A stretch of 35,710 bases of DNA, from contig JAHHSK010000013.1 of the NCBI GenBank assembly GCA_020025255.1, forward strand, positions 1 to 35,710, written 5' to 3'. Positions 8,273 to 15,571 of the stretch are shown here, piece by piece. This stretch comes from Ruthenibacterium sp. GTDB lineage: Bacteria; Bacillota; Clostridia; Oscillospirales; Ruminococcaceae. Below the pieces are notes generated by a model, which did no database searches, was not told where the DNA came from, and saw only the letters and a list, made by a program, of their open reading frames with translations. Made by a program: the position numbers and the translations under genes. The first letter of the stretch is position 1. Every line of letters begins with the position of its first letter.

Positions 8273-10000
8273 ATGAGTGTACTGGCAATTAATTACAGCT
8301 CTCTGGAACTGGTATCAAGCAGCGCCGCACAGATGTCGCAAAGAGCACAAAGCTATGCGGATGATTTGAGCGAAAAGCTCAGCGGGAAATTTTCGAGCGT
8401 GGAAGGCGGCTCGACCTGGCATCTGGAAAATGCGGATTACATGGTCAAACAGAAAATCGCCCAGCTCAAGGCGAACGCAACGGCATTCAGCAGCTATTCG
8501 AAAAAAGTGACAAGCTTTTCCCAAAAGGCGCAGTCGGCCGATGCTGCTGTAAGCACGCAGATCCAGCAGGCACAAGACGAATTCATAAAAAACAATCATT
8601 TGAAGCAGCCAGATTGGAAAGACAACATGCTCAACTGGCTGATCGATTTGAAAAACAGCGTACCCTTGTTCGATGCCATTTGCAATCTGATCAGCGATTG
8701 CGTGAACGGCGTGAGCAATATGCTCAGTACGATCCGGTACTGGTATAACTGCACCGGCCTCAAGCAGGCGATCGAACTGGGATTAGCTTTTTTGGGGGCC
8801 GTTGCGGCGATCATGCTGGCGGTGGCGGCATGGCCGGCCTTTGCGGCCTTGCTTGCCGGCACGGCGGCCGTCACGACGTTCAGTGCCATATGTACGATAG
8901 CGACGTTGATCGGGGCGTCAATTGCCGCAATCAATGCGATTATCAATGTGGGGACTTCGATTGCATCCAATGTGGCCTTTCATAACGGCGACTACGCATG
9001 GTCAAAGATCCACGGGGATCGCAACAGCTTGTCCAGCGTCCTGCGCGAACATAATTTCGGCAATTCAACGGCCAACAAGATATTGGGCGGCCTTGCCGAC
9101 GGCCTCGATCTGCTGGAAGGCATATGCGGCATTATTACGGTTGTGGAAGGCATAACAAAAATCAGCAGCAAGATCCAGTGCGTCAAAAACCTGTTCAATA
9201 AGGATACCGGCCTCGGCGCTTATTTGAAAGAGCCGAAATGGGGCGAATTTACCTTTAAGGATCCGATCAGCGGACAATGGAGCATGCGTCCTGCGATGCT
9301 GGTGGATGACAACGGCACGGTGATCACGCATTTCACTCCGCGGTCGATCTTCAACGGCTTGAAATCGTACATCACAAACGACAGCGGCGTTACGCAATCG
9401 GGGCAGGGTCTGCGCACGATGCTGCATAAAAATTTCGGGCAGGATGTGCGTGACGGTTTTAGTTCATTGTCGCCGCGGGGTATTTGGGGAAGGATGCGGT
9501 ATAAGGCATCGGAAAGCCGTTTGGGCGCACTGGCACATGGGATGACCCAGAAAGGCAATCCCAACGCCGCGGCAAAAGCTGCCAATGCGTGGAATTCCCT
9601 GGCGAATGATTATAATGTCCGAAATATGAAGAACTGGAAAAATTACGCAAATTTGATCAACGGCGGCATAGGCGTCGTGAACAGCACATGCAATATCATT
9701 GATAACAAATTCCCCACGCTCAACGATGCGGCAGTCAAATGGGCGCAGAAAAATACGGCAACAGGACAGTTCCTGAAGCAGTGTGAAAAGTTCAAACAGA
9801 ATGTCGATCTCATCCGCGGCGCGACAGGCCGCGCGGATTCCCCCCAGAATGATGCGAGCTTCCGTCCCAAAATACCGGCGAACTTTAAACCTGTGGAACT
9901 GCCGCACATGCCGGAGATCAATATCCCGAACATTACGATCCCGCGCAATAACTGCACCCAGTTTTCGCCGGTTGGCTTCCCGCTGGAAAATGCCGGCTAA
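8273..10000 (+). CDS. Candidate T7SS substrate/effector, 575 aa, unknown activity
   Basis: I do not recognise an enzymatic domain. Residues 1-110 are helical and Ser/Gln/Ala-rich without a Sec signal peptide, like the LXG/WXG-type N-termini of T7SS effectors; W49 in GSTWH is a weak WXG-like turn. Residues about 165-235 are strongly hydrophobic and Ala/Gly-rich, a feature of many LXG proteins and of membrane-active ones. A segment at 236-300 with ILGGLADGLDLLEG resembles pre-toxin linker regions. The C-terminal 270 residues have no motif I know and end in a Pro/Asn/Ile-rich tail (about 535-560). The order WXG100, coiled-coil protein, this gene, small membrane protein mirrors the targeting/toxin/immunity order of ywqHIJK-type loci. 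A structural secretion component is the alternative. Confidence 0.7.
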   Translation: MSVLAINYSSLELVSSSAAQMSQRAQSYADDLSEKLSGKFSSVEGGSTWHLENADYMVKQKIAQLKANATAFSSYSKKVTSFSQKAQSADAAVSTQIQQAQDEFIKNNHLKQPDWKDNMLNWLIDLKNSVPLFDAICNLISDCVNGVSNMLSTIRYWYNCTGLKQAIELGLAFLGAVAAIMLAVAAWPAFAALLAGTAAVTTFSAICTIATLIGASIAAINAIINVGTSIASNVAFHNGDYAWSKIHGDRNSLSSVLREHNFGNSTANKILGGLADGLDLLEGICGIITVVEGITKISSKIQCVKNLFNKDTGLGAYLKEPKWGEFTFKDPISGQWSMRPAMLVDDNGTVITHFTPRSIFNGLKSYITNDSGVTQSGQGLRTMLHKNFGQDVRDGFSSLSPRGIWGRMRYKASESRLGALAHGMTQKGNPNAAAKAANAWNSLANDYNVRNMKNWKNYANLINGGIGVVNSTCNIIDNKFPTLNDAAVKWAQKNTATGQFLKQCEKFKQNVDLIRGATGRADSPQNDASFRPKIPANFKPVELPHMPEINIPNITIPRNNCTQFSPVGFPLENAG

Positions 10001-10030
10001 GCGGTGTGCGATCAAAAAGGAGGACGTACC

Positions 10031-10651
10031 ATGAAAGAAACCTACTATCGGTTCGAGGAAGAAAAATTCAAAAAATACATCCAAGAGTACTATATGCAAA
10101 AGCCGGAATGGAAAAAGCGCAACGCGCTGGGTGTGGCGTTTTTTGTAATCGCAGCCCTGATTTTCATTGTGCCGGCAGCGCTATACGGGGTAAAAGATCT
10201 GGTCGGCTTTTTGGCCATTCTGGCAACCGGCTTTCTGTTCGGACTGTTGGTGCTGTCGATCGGCGCGCTGATCCGGAATCACGCCACACACAAATACGGC
10301 GCGCCGTATGAATGTATGTCGAAACCGTTTTTGCTTTCGAATTATTCCGGCATACAGTTTGGATATCACGATCGCTACGACCAGAAAAGCAAAACCAGCG
10401 CGACTGTGCATCAGATCGCATACTCCAATATCCATTCGGTGGATGTGAGCGAACAAAAGCATTTGGTGACGGTATACGGCCGAATTGAGCGGGTGGAATA
10501 TGAAGACCTGATGACCGCGCGTGTCAGACACAGCTTTACAAACGGGCAGCTGGGGGATCGGGGCAGTTTTTCGTTCTTCCTGTGCTTTGAAGATCAGGAA
10601 GCCTTTTTCGATCAGCTCAAAGAACAACATGTGAAAGTGAATTTTGTGTGA
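10031..10651 (+). CDS. Two-helix membrane protein with C-terminal PH-like domain
   Basis: A 206-aa protein with a charged N-terminus, two membrane helices (about 32-52 and 57-80) forming a hairpin, and a cytosolic C-terminal domain of alternating strands ending in a helix (FEDQEAFFDQLKEQ), the outline of a bacterial PH/YcxB-like domain. I chose ATG 10031 because AAAAAGGAGGA lies 7 bases upstream; a GTG at 10004 has no such site. It directly follows the candidate effector, so it may be its immunity protein. The protein at 13076 has the same architecture, so a shared machine role is also possible. I do not recognise a named family. Confidence 0.75.
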   Translation: MKETYYRFEEEKFKKYIQEYYMQKPEWKKRNALGVAFFVIAALIFIVPAALYGVKDLVGFLAILATGFLFGLLVLSIGALIRNHATHKYGAPYECMSKPFLLSNYSGIQFGYHDRYDQKSKTSATVHQIAYSNIHSVDVSEQKHLVTVYGRIERVEYEDLMTARVRHSFTNGQLGDRGSFSFFLCFEDQEAFFDQLKEQHVKVNFV

Positions 10652-10659
10652 GGTAGCAT

Positions 10660-11988
10660 ATGGATAAGGTAATCAGCCAGGAATATCAGATGCAGGCAAG
10701 AGTTTTGATGGGGCAGGAAAAATATTCTGCGGCGCTTTCTTTCTTGGAAAAAGCGCAGGAGAACGACCGCACCGATATCGAAATCTATCTGAGCAAGGGC
10801 ATTTGCTATGCCAATTTGAATGAACTGGAAAAAGCACAGGATGAATTTCAAAAAGCACTGAAAATCGATCGAACCTCCGGCCTTGCGCTGTTCCATTTGG
10901 GAAACATCTACATGCTGCAGGGCAAAAAGGCACAAGCGATCGAAACCTATAACAATGCGATCGCAAATGGGTATGATGATTCGCAGATCTTTTTCACACT
11001 GGGGCTTTTCTATGAAGAAGAAGGCAGCGATGAAGCGGCTATGCGCAATTATGTGAAGGCGATCCACAAGGATCCGCTGCGCCCGGATGCCCGTGTGCGG
11101 AAAATACGCATGCTCATCCGCCATGGCGATGCGCAGCAGGCGCTGGAGGCAATCGATGAGATGCTGCTGGCCTGCCCGGATGTCTTTGAGGGCTATCATC
11201 TGCGTTTTTTGCTGCTGCTGGAAGCGGGCAAAATCGATCAGGCGCAAGAAACCGTGGAAGGCGCGATCCAGATGTTCCCGCAAGATGTGGGCTTTGCTTT
11301 GGATAAAGCCACATTGCTGGGGGCGAAGGGTCAATACCAAGAGGCGCTGGAATATCTGGATCAGATCGAAAAAACCATGGATGTCGATGTGGGGGATCAG
11401 CGCAATATTGCCATGCAAAAGGCGAAAATGGCAGCCGAACAGCAGGATATGCCAAAAACCATTGAATCGCTGGAACGGGCAAAGCAGGTTTCGCTGGCAC
11501 TGGGGGAACCGTATTTGGACTGTGAATCCACCTATATGCTGATGAACTGCTATCTGGCGGAAAAACAGTTCGAAAAGGCAAAAGAAAATGCCGAGCTGCT
11601 GCAGCGGCAGGAAACGCCCAATCAGTTCAGTGTGACGGCATGGTATTATCTGCCGTATATCCTCAAGAACATGGGGCTGCAAGCGCAGGCAGAGCCGCTG
11701 TATCAGCAGGCGCTGGAAAAGTATCGTGCGCTTTCGCTGGAAAATCCGGGCAGCATGGATTTTTATGTGTTTCGCATTTTGTGCCTGCGTGATATGAAGC
11801 AGTTTGATAAAGCACTGGAGCTGTGCGACTTTTTGCTGGAAGTAAAGGGCGAAGAGCCGGAAGCCCACACGGTAAAAGCAGTGGTTCTTACCGAAATGGG
11901 CTGTGAAGAACAGGCAAAGGAAGAACAGAAAAAAGCACAGCAGCTCGGCGGTTCCTTTAAAAACCTCTTGACAGCGGTGCAAGCGTAA
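10660..11988 (+). CDS. TPR-repeat protein
   Basis: A 442-aa soluble protein built of helical pairs from about residue 8 to the end. Clear TPR units read, for example, ALSFLEKAQENDRTDIEIYL (25-44), AQDEFQKALKID (59-70) and AIETYNNAIANGYDDSQIFF (93-112); I estimate about ten repeats. There is no signal peptide or membrane helix. TPR proteins act as interaction scaffolds or chaperones; here it lies between a membrane protein (8 bases upstream) and the cluster of three WXG genes (17 bases downstream), so it may hold substrates or the kinase domain near the machine. That role is inference. Confidence 0.88.
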   Translation: MDKVISQEYQMQARVLMGQEKYSAALSFLEKAQENDRTDIEIYLSKGICYANLNELEKAQDEFQKALKIDRTSGLALFHLGNIYMLQGKKAQAIETYNNAIANGYDDSQIFFTLGLFYEEEGSDEAAMRNYVKAIHKDPLRPDARVRKIRMLIRHGDAQQALEAIDEMLLACPDVFEGYHLRFLLLLEAGKIDQAQETVEGAIQMFPQDVGFALDKATLLGAKGQYQEALEYLDQIEKTMDVDVGDQRNIAMQKAKMAAEQQDMPKTIESLERAKQVSLALGEPYLDCESTYMLMNCYLAEKQFEKAKENAELLQRQETPNQFSVTAWYYLPYILKNMGLQAQAEPLYQQALEKYRALSLENPGSMDFYVFRILCLRDMKQFDKALELCDFLLEVKGEEPEAHTVKAVVLTEMGCEEQAKEEQKKAQQLGGSFKNLLTAVQA

Positions 11989-12005
11989 AGAAAGCAGGTG
12001 CGCAA

Positions 12006-12302
12006 ATGAGTTTGAAAATCGATCTGCAAGCACTTGCCGCAGCCCAATCGGCCTATGCGGCCCAGGCCCAGGCACTGGACGGGCTGAACGAGAGCTTGAA
12101 TAGTGCAATATCAGAATTGAGAACATCATGGGATTCGGATGCAGGCAAAGAGTTTTTTTCAAAATTTGATGATTCCTTCTGCAAAAACCTGACGCTGTAT
12201 ACCAGGGTGGTCGAGCATATGGCAGATAACATAGGGAAAGCAACAAAAGAATACGCCCCCCTTTTTGAACAAGCCGAACAGCTGAAGCTGGAGTTTGAAT
12301 AA
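12006..12302 (+). CDS. WXG100-like protein with WDS turn
   Basis: A 98-aa helical hairpin of the WXG100 size. The turn reads SWDSDAG (41-47), so the Gly of WXG is replaced by Ser, although the tryptophan and following DAG are kept. The second helix has no exact YxxxD/E. It is more diverged from the two following WXG100 proteins than they are from each other and may be their unlike partner, since ESX proteins often work as heterodimers. A GCAGGTG ribosome site precedes the start. About 100 bases separate it from the next gene. Confidence 0.82.
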   Translation: MSLKIDLQALAAAQSAYAAQAQALDGLNESLNSAISELRTSWDSDAGKEFFSKFDDSFCKNLTLYTRVVEHMADNIGKATKEYAPLFEQAEQLKLEFE

Positions 12303-12348
12303 ACGGGGTCCAAGCAAAAACAGCTGTTCCTAAAAATTTTGTGTCCGC

Positions 12349-12360
12349 GGCCAAAAGGCC
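12349..12360 (+). other. Small hairpin in the 102-base gap before the WXG100 pair
   Basis: GGCC (12349-12352), loop AAAA and GGCC (12357-12360) lie in the largest gap among the small genes of the operon (12303-12404). The stem is too short and the T tract too poor for a confident terminator. It could be an mRNA processing or stability site ahead of the two WXG100 genes. Confidence 0.35.
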
Positions 12361-12404
12361 AATTTCATATTTAACAAAAACAAACAAGATAAGGAGTTTT
12401 TATT

Positions 12405-12704
12405 ATGGCACAGATTCGTATTACCCCGCAGGAACTTCGTGATACCGCAAGCTTTATCGCAGATAAAAGACAGAGCCTGATCGACGAAGTGGAAGTGCTG
12501 CACACCCGCATCAACGATATGACAGCCAACTGGGAAGGCGCGGCACAGAGCGCTTTTGTGGAAACCTTTGAAAAAGACCTGTATCCGGTTTTGAGCAAAA
12601 CCATGCCGGAAGTGCTGGAAGGCATCATGAATCAGGCAAAGGGCGCTGCCGATACCTTTGAAGAAACCGACAACAAGATCGCAGATGCCTTCCGCGGCAA
12701 ATAA
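12405..12704 (+). CDS. WXG100 protein, first of a tandem pair
   Basis: A 99-aa WXG100 protein with the turn W43-E44-G45 in the run DMTANWEGAAQSAF. The second-helix signal reads FEETD, with Phe in place of the Tyr of YxxxD/E. A strong AAGGAG site precedes ATG 12405, suggesting high expression as expected for an abundant secreted EsxA-like protein. It is about three-quarters identical to the next gene product (about 74 of 99 positions counted by eye), with the first 19 residues and the stretch around the WXG turn unchanged. Confidence 0.94.
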   Translation: MAQIRITPQELRDTASFIADKRQSLIDEVEVLHTRINDMTANWEGAAQSAFVETFEKDLYPVLSKTMPEVLEGIMNQAKGAADTFEETDNKIADAFRGK

Positions 12705-12730
12705 CAAAACATAGAGCAGGAGACAGTGAA

Positions 12731-13033
12731 ATGGCACAGATCCGTATTACTCCGCAGGAGCTTCGCGACACGGCCAGCTTTATCGCCAAGAAAAAAGAGA
12801 CTGTGATCCAAGAAGTGCAAGCGCTGCACACCCGCATCAATGATATGACAGCCAACTGGGAAGGTGCCGCACAAAGCGCTTTTGTGGAAATCTTTGAAAA
12901 AGACCTGTATCCGATTTTGATCGAGAAGGTTCCGCAGGTTCTGGAAGGCATTGAGTGCCAGACAAAGGGCGTTGCGGATGCCATTGAAGAAACCGATAAT
13001 CAGATCGCGCAGGCGTTCCGGGAAAGCAAATAA
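12731..13033 (+). CDS. WXG100 protein, second of a tandem pair
   Basis: A 100-aa paralogue of the preceding protein, 26 bases downstream. The turn W43-E44-G45 is kept; the second-helix signal reads IEETD, so the Tyr of YxxxD/E is replaced by Ile. Differences from the first copy cluster at residues 20-31 and 62-85, the faces likely to contact a partner. This suggests a duplicated gene diverging towards a heterodimer or alternative substrates. Both copies are full length with ribosome sites. Confidence 0.93.
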   Translation: MAQIRITPQELRDTASFIAKKKETVIQEVQALHTRINDMTANWEGAAQSAFVEIFEKDLYPILIEKVPQVLEGIECQTKGVADAIEETDNQIAQAFRESK

Positions 13034-13075
13034 AACGGCAAAGCGATAAAATGATAAGCATAGGAGAATCGAACC

Positions 13076-13570
13076 ATGGAAAACACACTAACTGTTCAAA
13101 GCCAAACTCTGGTGCAGCCAAGCCGGGGACGCCGAATCTTTACCAAGATCCTGTGGGTGTGTGTGATCTTTTTGATCGTTTCGGCGGTGGTCTCCTTTTT
13201 TACAATGGGGTTCAATATGAGTGCACTGCTCAGCTGTTCGCTGGCGGCCATGGTTCTCAGCCGATTTACAACGATGCCGCAAAGCGTGCCCCATTATGAA
13301 TCGGATTTGGCACAGATCTCGTTTGAGCCGGATGCACTGAACATCCGCTACCAAAGATCCGGCAGCACCGGTGTTTCCGTTTTGTACCGCGATATCACAG
13401 CCGTGGAATACAGCGGCCAGCTGCATTGCTTTCGGCTGGCATTCACCCGCAAGGTGGAAGGTACATCCAATGGAGAGTATCATTTGCTGTATATGGAAGA
13501 TGAGAGAGTGCCTGCATTTGAAAAAATGCTGACAGAATATGCAAAAATTCCGGTACACAATGTGAAGTGA
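13076..13570 (+). CDS. Second two-helix membrane protein with PH-like domain
   Basis: A 164-aa protein with a basic segment (18-24), two membrane helices (about 21-43 and 46-63) and a C-terminal domain of about 100 residues: strands such as LAQISFEPDALNIRYQRS, VLYRDITAVEYSG and RLAFTRKV, then a final helix (FEKMLTEYAKI). This is the helical-hairpin plus PH-like layout of the protein at 10031, although the sequences differ widely. An AGGAG site precedes the ATG. A perfect 12-bp hairpin follows the stop codon. Its function is unknown; as a membrane protein repeated within a T7SS operon it could be immunity-like or a machine subunit. Confidence 0.78.
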   Translation: MENTLTVQSQTLVQPSRGRRIFTKILWVCVIFLIVSAVVSFFTMGFNMSALLSCSLAAMVLSRFTTMPQSVPHYESDLAQISFEPDALNIRYQRSGSTGVSVLYRDITAVEYSGQLHCFRLAFTRKVEGTSNGEYHLLYMEDERVPAFEKMLTEYAKIPVHNVK

Positions 13571-13580
13571 TTGCAGTCTG

Positions 13581-13618
13581 GAGCCGATCTGCACATACAG
13601 CGGCAGATCGGCTCTTTC
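13581..13618 (+). terminator. Internal hairpin of the operon, possible partial terminator
   Basis: GAGCCGATCTGC (13581-13592) and GCAGATCGGCTC (13603-13614) form a perfect 12-bp stem with a 10-base loop, followed only by TTTCT. The short T tract suggests partial termination or 3'-end protection rather than full termination. It divides the secretion genes from the second FHA/phosphatase/kinase group. Confidence 0.6.
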
Positions 13619-13663
13619 TATGAACATTCCACCCGTGTCCGAATAGGGATGAAGGAGCAAACC

Positions 13664-14788
13664 ATGGCGAAATGGAAGCAGCTGTTTTCCGGGGGACTGA
13701 AATATAAAGTCGAACCGGAATACATGATCTCGCAATATGAGCTGAACCGGCTGAAAATGCAGCCCTTTGAAAATCTGCTGGAGATCGAAAGCGCGAAAAG
13801 CGATGAATTGATTTTCAAGCTGCCCGGCACAAAAACATTGGCGCAGGAACTGAAAATGAGCATCGATGCATCGCGTCTTTCGCAAATCATACAGCAGGTG
13901 CTGCAGCTGTCGCAGCTGCTGGCGAAAATTGATTTATCCATGCAGAGAACCATACTTTCGCCGGAGTACATCTATGTAGAAGGCCGCGAAAAAACGCTCA
14001 AGTTTATCTATCTGCCGGTGAACGGCGAGCGCATGGGATATGACGAGGTCTTGTTTGTGAAGGATTTGATTTTACAGGCACGGCTGAACGGAAGTGCCCG
14101 CCTGCGCTGGGATGCGTGGGCAAAAAAGCTGCATCCGGGCGGCAGCTATGATGATTTGCTGGCGTCAATGCCGACGGAGGATGCGGCAAGGCCGGCGCAA
14201 ATCAAACGGCAGGAGGACGAGGAAGCAAAAACCTCGCTGGAAGAAGGCGAACGCCTGAGCGATGTTTTTGAAAACTGGGCACCGCAGCACCGGTATGCGC
14301 CCGATGATGCCGGCGAAGCCCCCACCGGGCTGGAGCAAAACAGCTTGATCACAGACGATTGGCAACGGCAGGCGCGGTGGAACGGCGAAGAGGAAGCCCC
14401 CACGGGGCTGGAGGAAAGCCAAAGCCTGGACGGAATGGACAAAAGGGACGGAACTTTTTTTGAATCGCTCAGTGAGCGCGCCAGCAATACGATGACAGCA
14501 CGGCTCACGAGCCTTGCCACCGGAGAATCGGTGATCATTCCCTCCGGCAGCTTTACCTTGGGACGAAGCCAGCAGCGCGCAGATTATTGCATCGCCAACA
14601 ACAGCGTCAGCAATATTCATGCAACCATTCTCAAAAACGAAAAGGGCTGCTTCATCAAAGATAATCATTCCACGAACAGCACCTATGTGGATGGCGTGCG
14701 GGTGGACCCGGACGGGGAGCCGATCCGCCTGAACGACGGATGCATCATACGGCTGTGGACGTTGGAATATCGATTCAGCTTAACATAA
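13664..14788 (+). CDS. FHA-domain protein with EssB-like domain and TxLE linker motifs
   Basis: A 374-aa cytoplasmic protein in three parts. Residues about 10-165 resemble the EssB/YukC cytosolic pseudokinase domain and match the layout of the FHA protein at 657 (MQPFENLLEIE, then ILSPEYIYVEG, then FIYLPV). An acidic, disordered linker (175-265) carries three copies of T-[SG]-L-E at T190, T221 and T247. Residues about 285-374 are an FHA domain with GR (300-301), SNIH (316-319) and TNSTYVDG (337-344). The motifs put an acidic residue at +3 from Thr, a position FHA domains read, so the linker may be phosphorylated by the kinase at 15572 and bound by an FHA domain. I chose ATG 13664 because GAAGGAG lies 6 bases upstream. 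The stop is 11 bases before the phosphatase gene. Confidence 0.87.
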   Translation: MAKWKQLFSGGLKYKVEPEYMISQYELNRLKMQPFENLLEIESAKSDELIFKLPGTKTLAQELKMSIDASRLSQIIQQVLQLSQLLAKIDLSMQRTILSPEYIYVEGREKTLKFIYLPVNGERMGYDEVLFVKDLILQARLNGSARLRWDAWAKKLHPGGSYDDLLASMPTEDAARPAQIKRQEDEEAKTSLEEGERLSDVFENWAPQHRYAPDDAGEAPTGLEQNSLITDDWQRQARWNGEEEAPTGLEESQSLDGMDKRDGTFFESLSERASNTMTARLTSLATGESVIIPSGSFTLGRSQQRADYCIANNSVSNIHATILKNEKGCFIKDNHSTNSTYVDGVRVDPDGEPIRLNDGCIIRLWTLEYRFSLT

Positions 14789-14799
14789 GGGACAGGATC

Positions 14800-15561
14800 A
14801 TGCAGTATCTTATCAATGCCGCCACGGATGTGGGCAGCACACGGGAAAATAATCAGGACAGCATTGTAATCCAGCTTGCGCAAAACGGACAGCACACATT
14901 TGTGCTGGCGGCCGTGTGCGATGGCATGGGCGGCCTGGCATGCGGCGAAGTTGCCAGCACCACGGTGGCCTGTGCGCTGAAACGCTGGTTTGCACAGCAA
15001 TGTGCTGCGGTGCAGCCGCAGACTTCGATCCACACGCTGTGCAGCAGCTGTGCCGCCATGCTCGCGCAGCTCAACGAAAGATTGAAGGAATACGGCATCC
15101 AAAACAAAACCGTCATGGGCACCACGATGTCCTGCTTGCTTGCATGGGATGATGCCTATGCGATCCACCACATTGGGGACAGCCGCATTTACAAAATCAC
15201 CCAAACGGCGCAGCAGCTCACGGTGGATCATACCACAGCGCAAAAAAGGCAGGACGCAAACCAAACCCGGATGCACGCCGTGCCGGGCGAAGGCGCAAGC
15301 AAGCTGACGCAGTGCATGGGGGCATCCAAACGGTATGAGCCGCAGACCGGCTTTGGAACGGTGCAGAAAAACGATGTTTTTTTGCTTTGCTCCGATGGGC
15401 TGCGCCATCGGCTGACAGAGGATGAGCTGGCAAAGCGTTTTGCGGCCGGGGTGCTGACAACCGAGCAAACGATCAAAGACCAATGCGAACAAGCGATCCG
15501 ATGTGTGCTGGAACGGGGCGAAAAAGATAATATTTCCGTTGCAGTCATCAAAGCAAAGTGA
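14800..15561 (+). CDS. PP2C-family Ser/Thr protein phosphatase
   Basis: A 253-aa soluble metal-dependent phosphatase of the Stp/PrpC type, close to the usual length of about 245. Signature residues are present: R15 and D20 (TRENNQD), D41-G42 in CDGMGG, GTT with the GDSR motif (126-129), D199 in LCSDGL and D243-N244 near the end. All metal ligands look intact, so it should remove phosphate from Ser/Thr. It sits 10 bases before the kinase gene, the standard Stp-PrkC pairing, and follows an FHA gene, so the three likely form one reversible circuit. I chose ATG 14800, which has an AAGGGACAGG site upstream; the frame runs open further back into the FHA gene. Confidence 0.94.
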   Translation: MQYLINAATDVGSTRENNQDSIVIQLAQNGQHTFVLAAVCDGMGGLACGEVASTTVACALKRWFAQQCAAVQPQTSIHTLCSSCAAMLAQLNERLKEYGIQNKTVMGTTMSCLLAWDDAYAIHHIGDSRIYKITQTAQQLTVDHTTAQKRQDANQTRMHAVPGEGASKLTQCMGASKRYEPQTGFGTVQKNDVFLLCSDGLRHRLTEDELAKRFAAGVLTTEQTIKDQCEQAIRCVLERGEKDNISVAVIKAK

Positions 15562-15571
15562 GGGAAAACCA

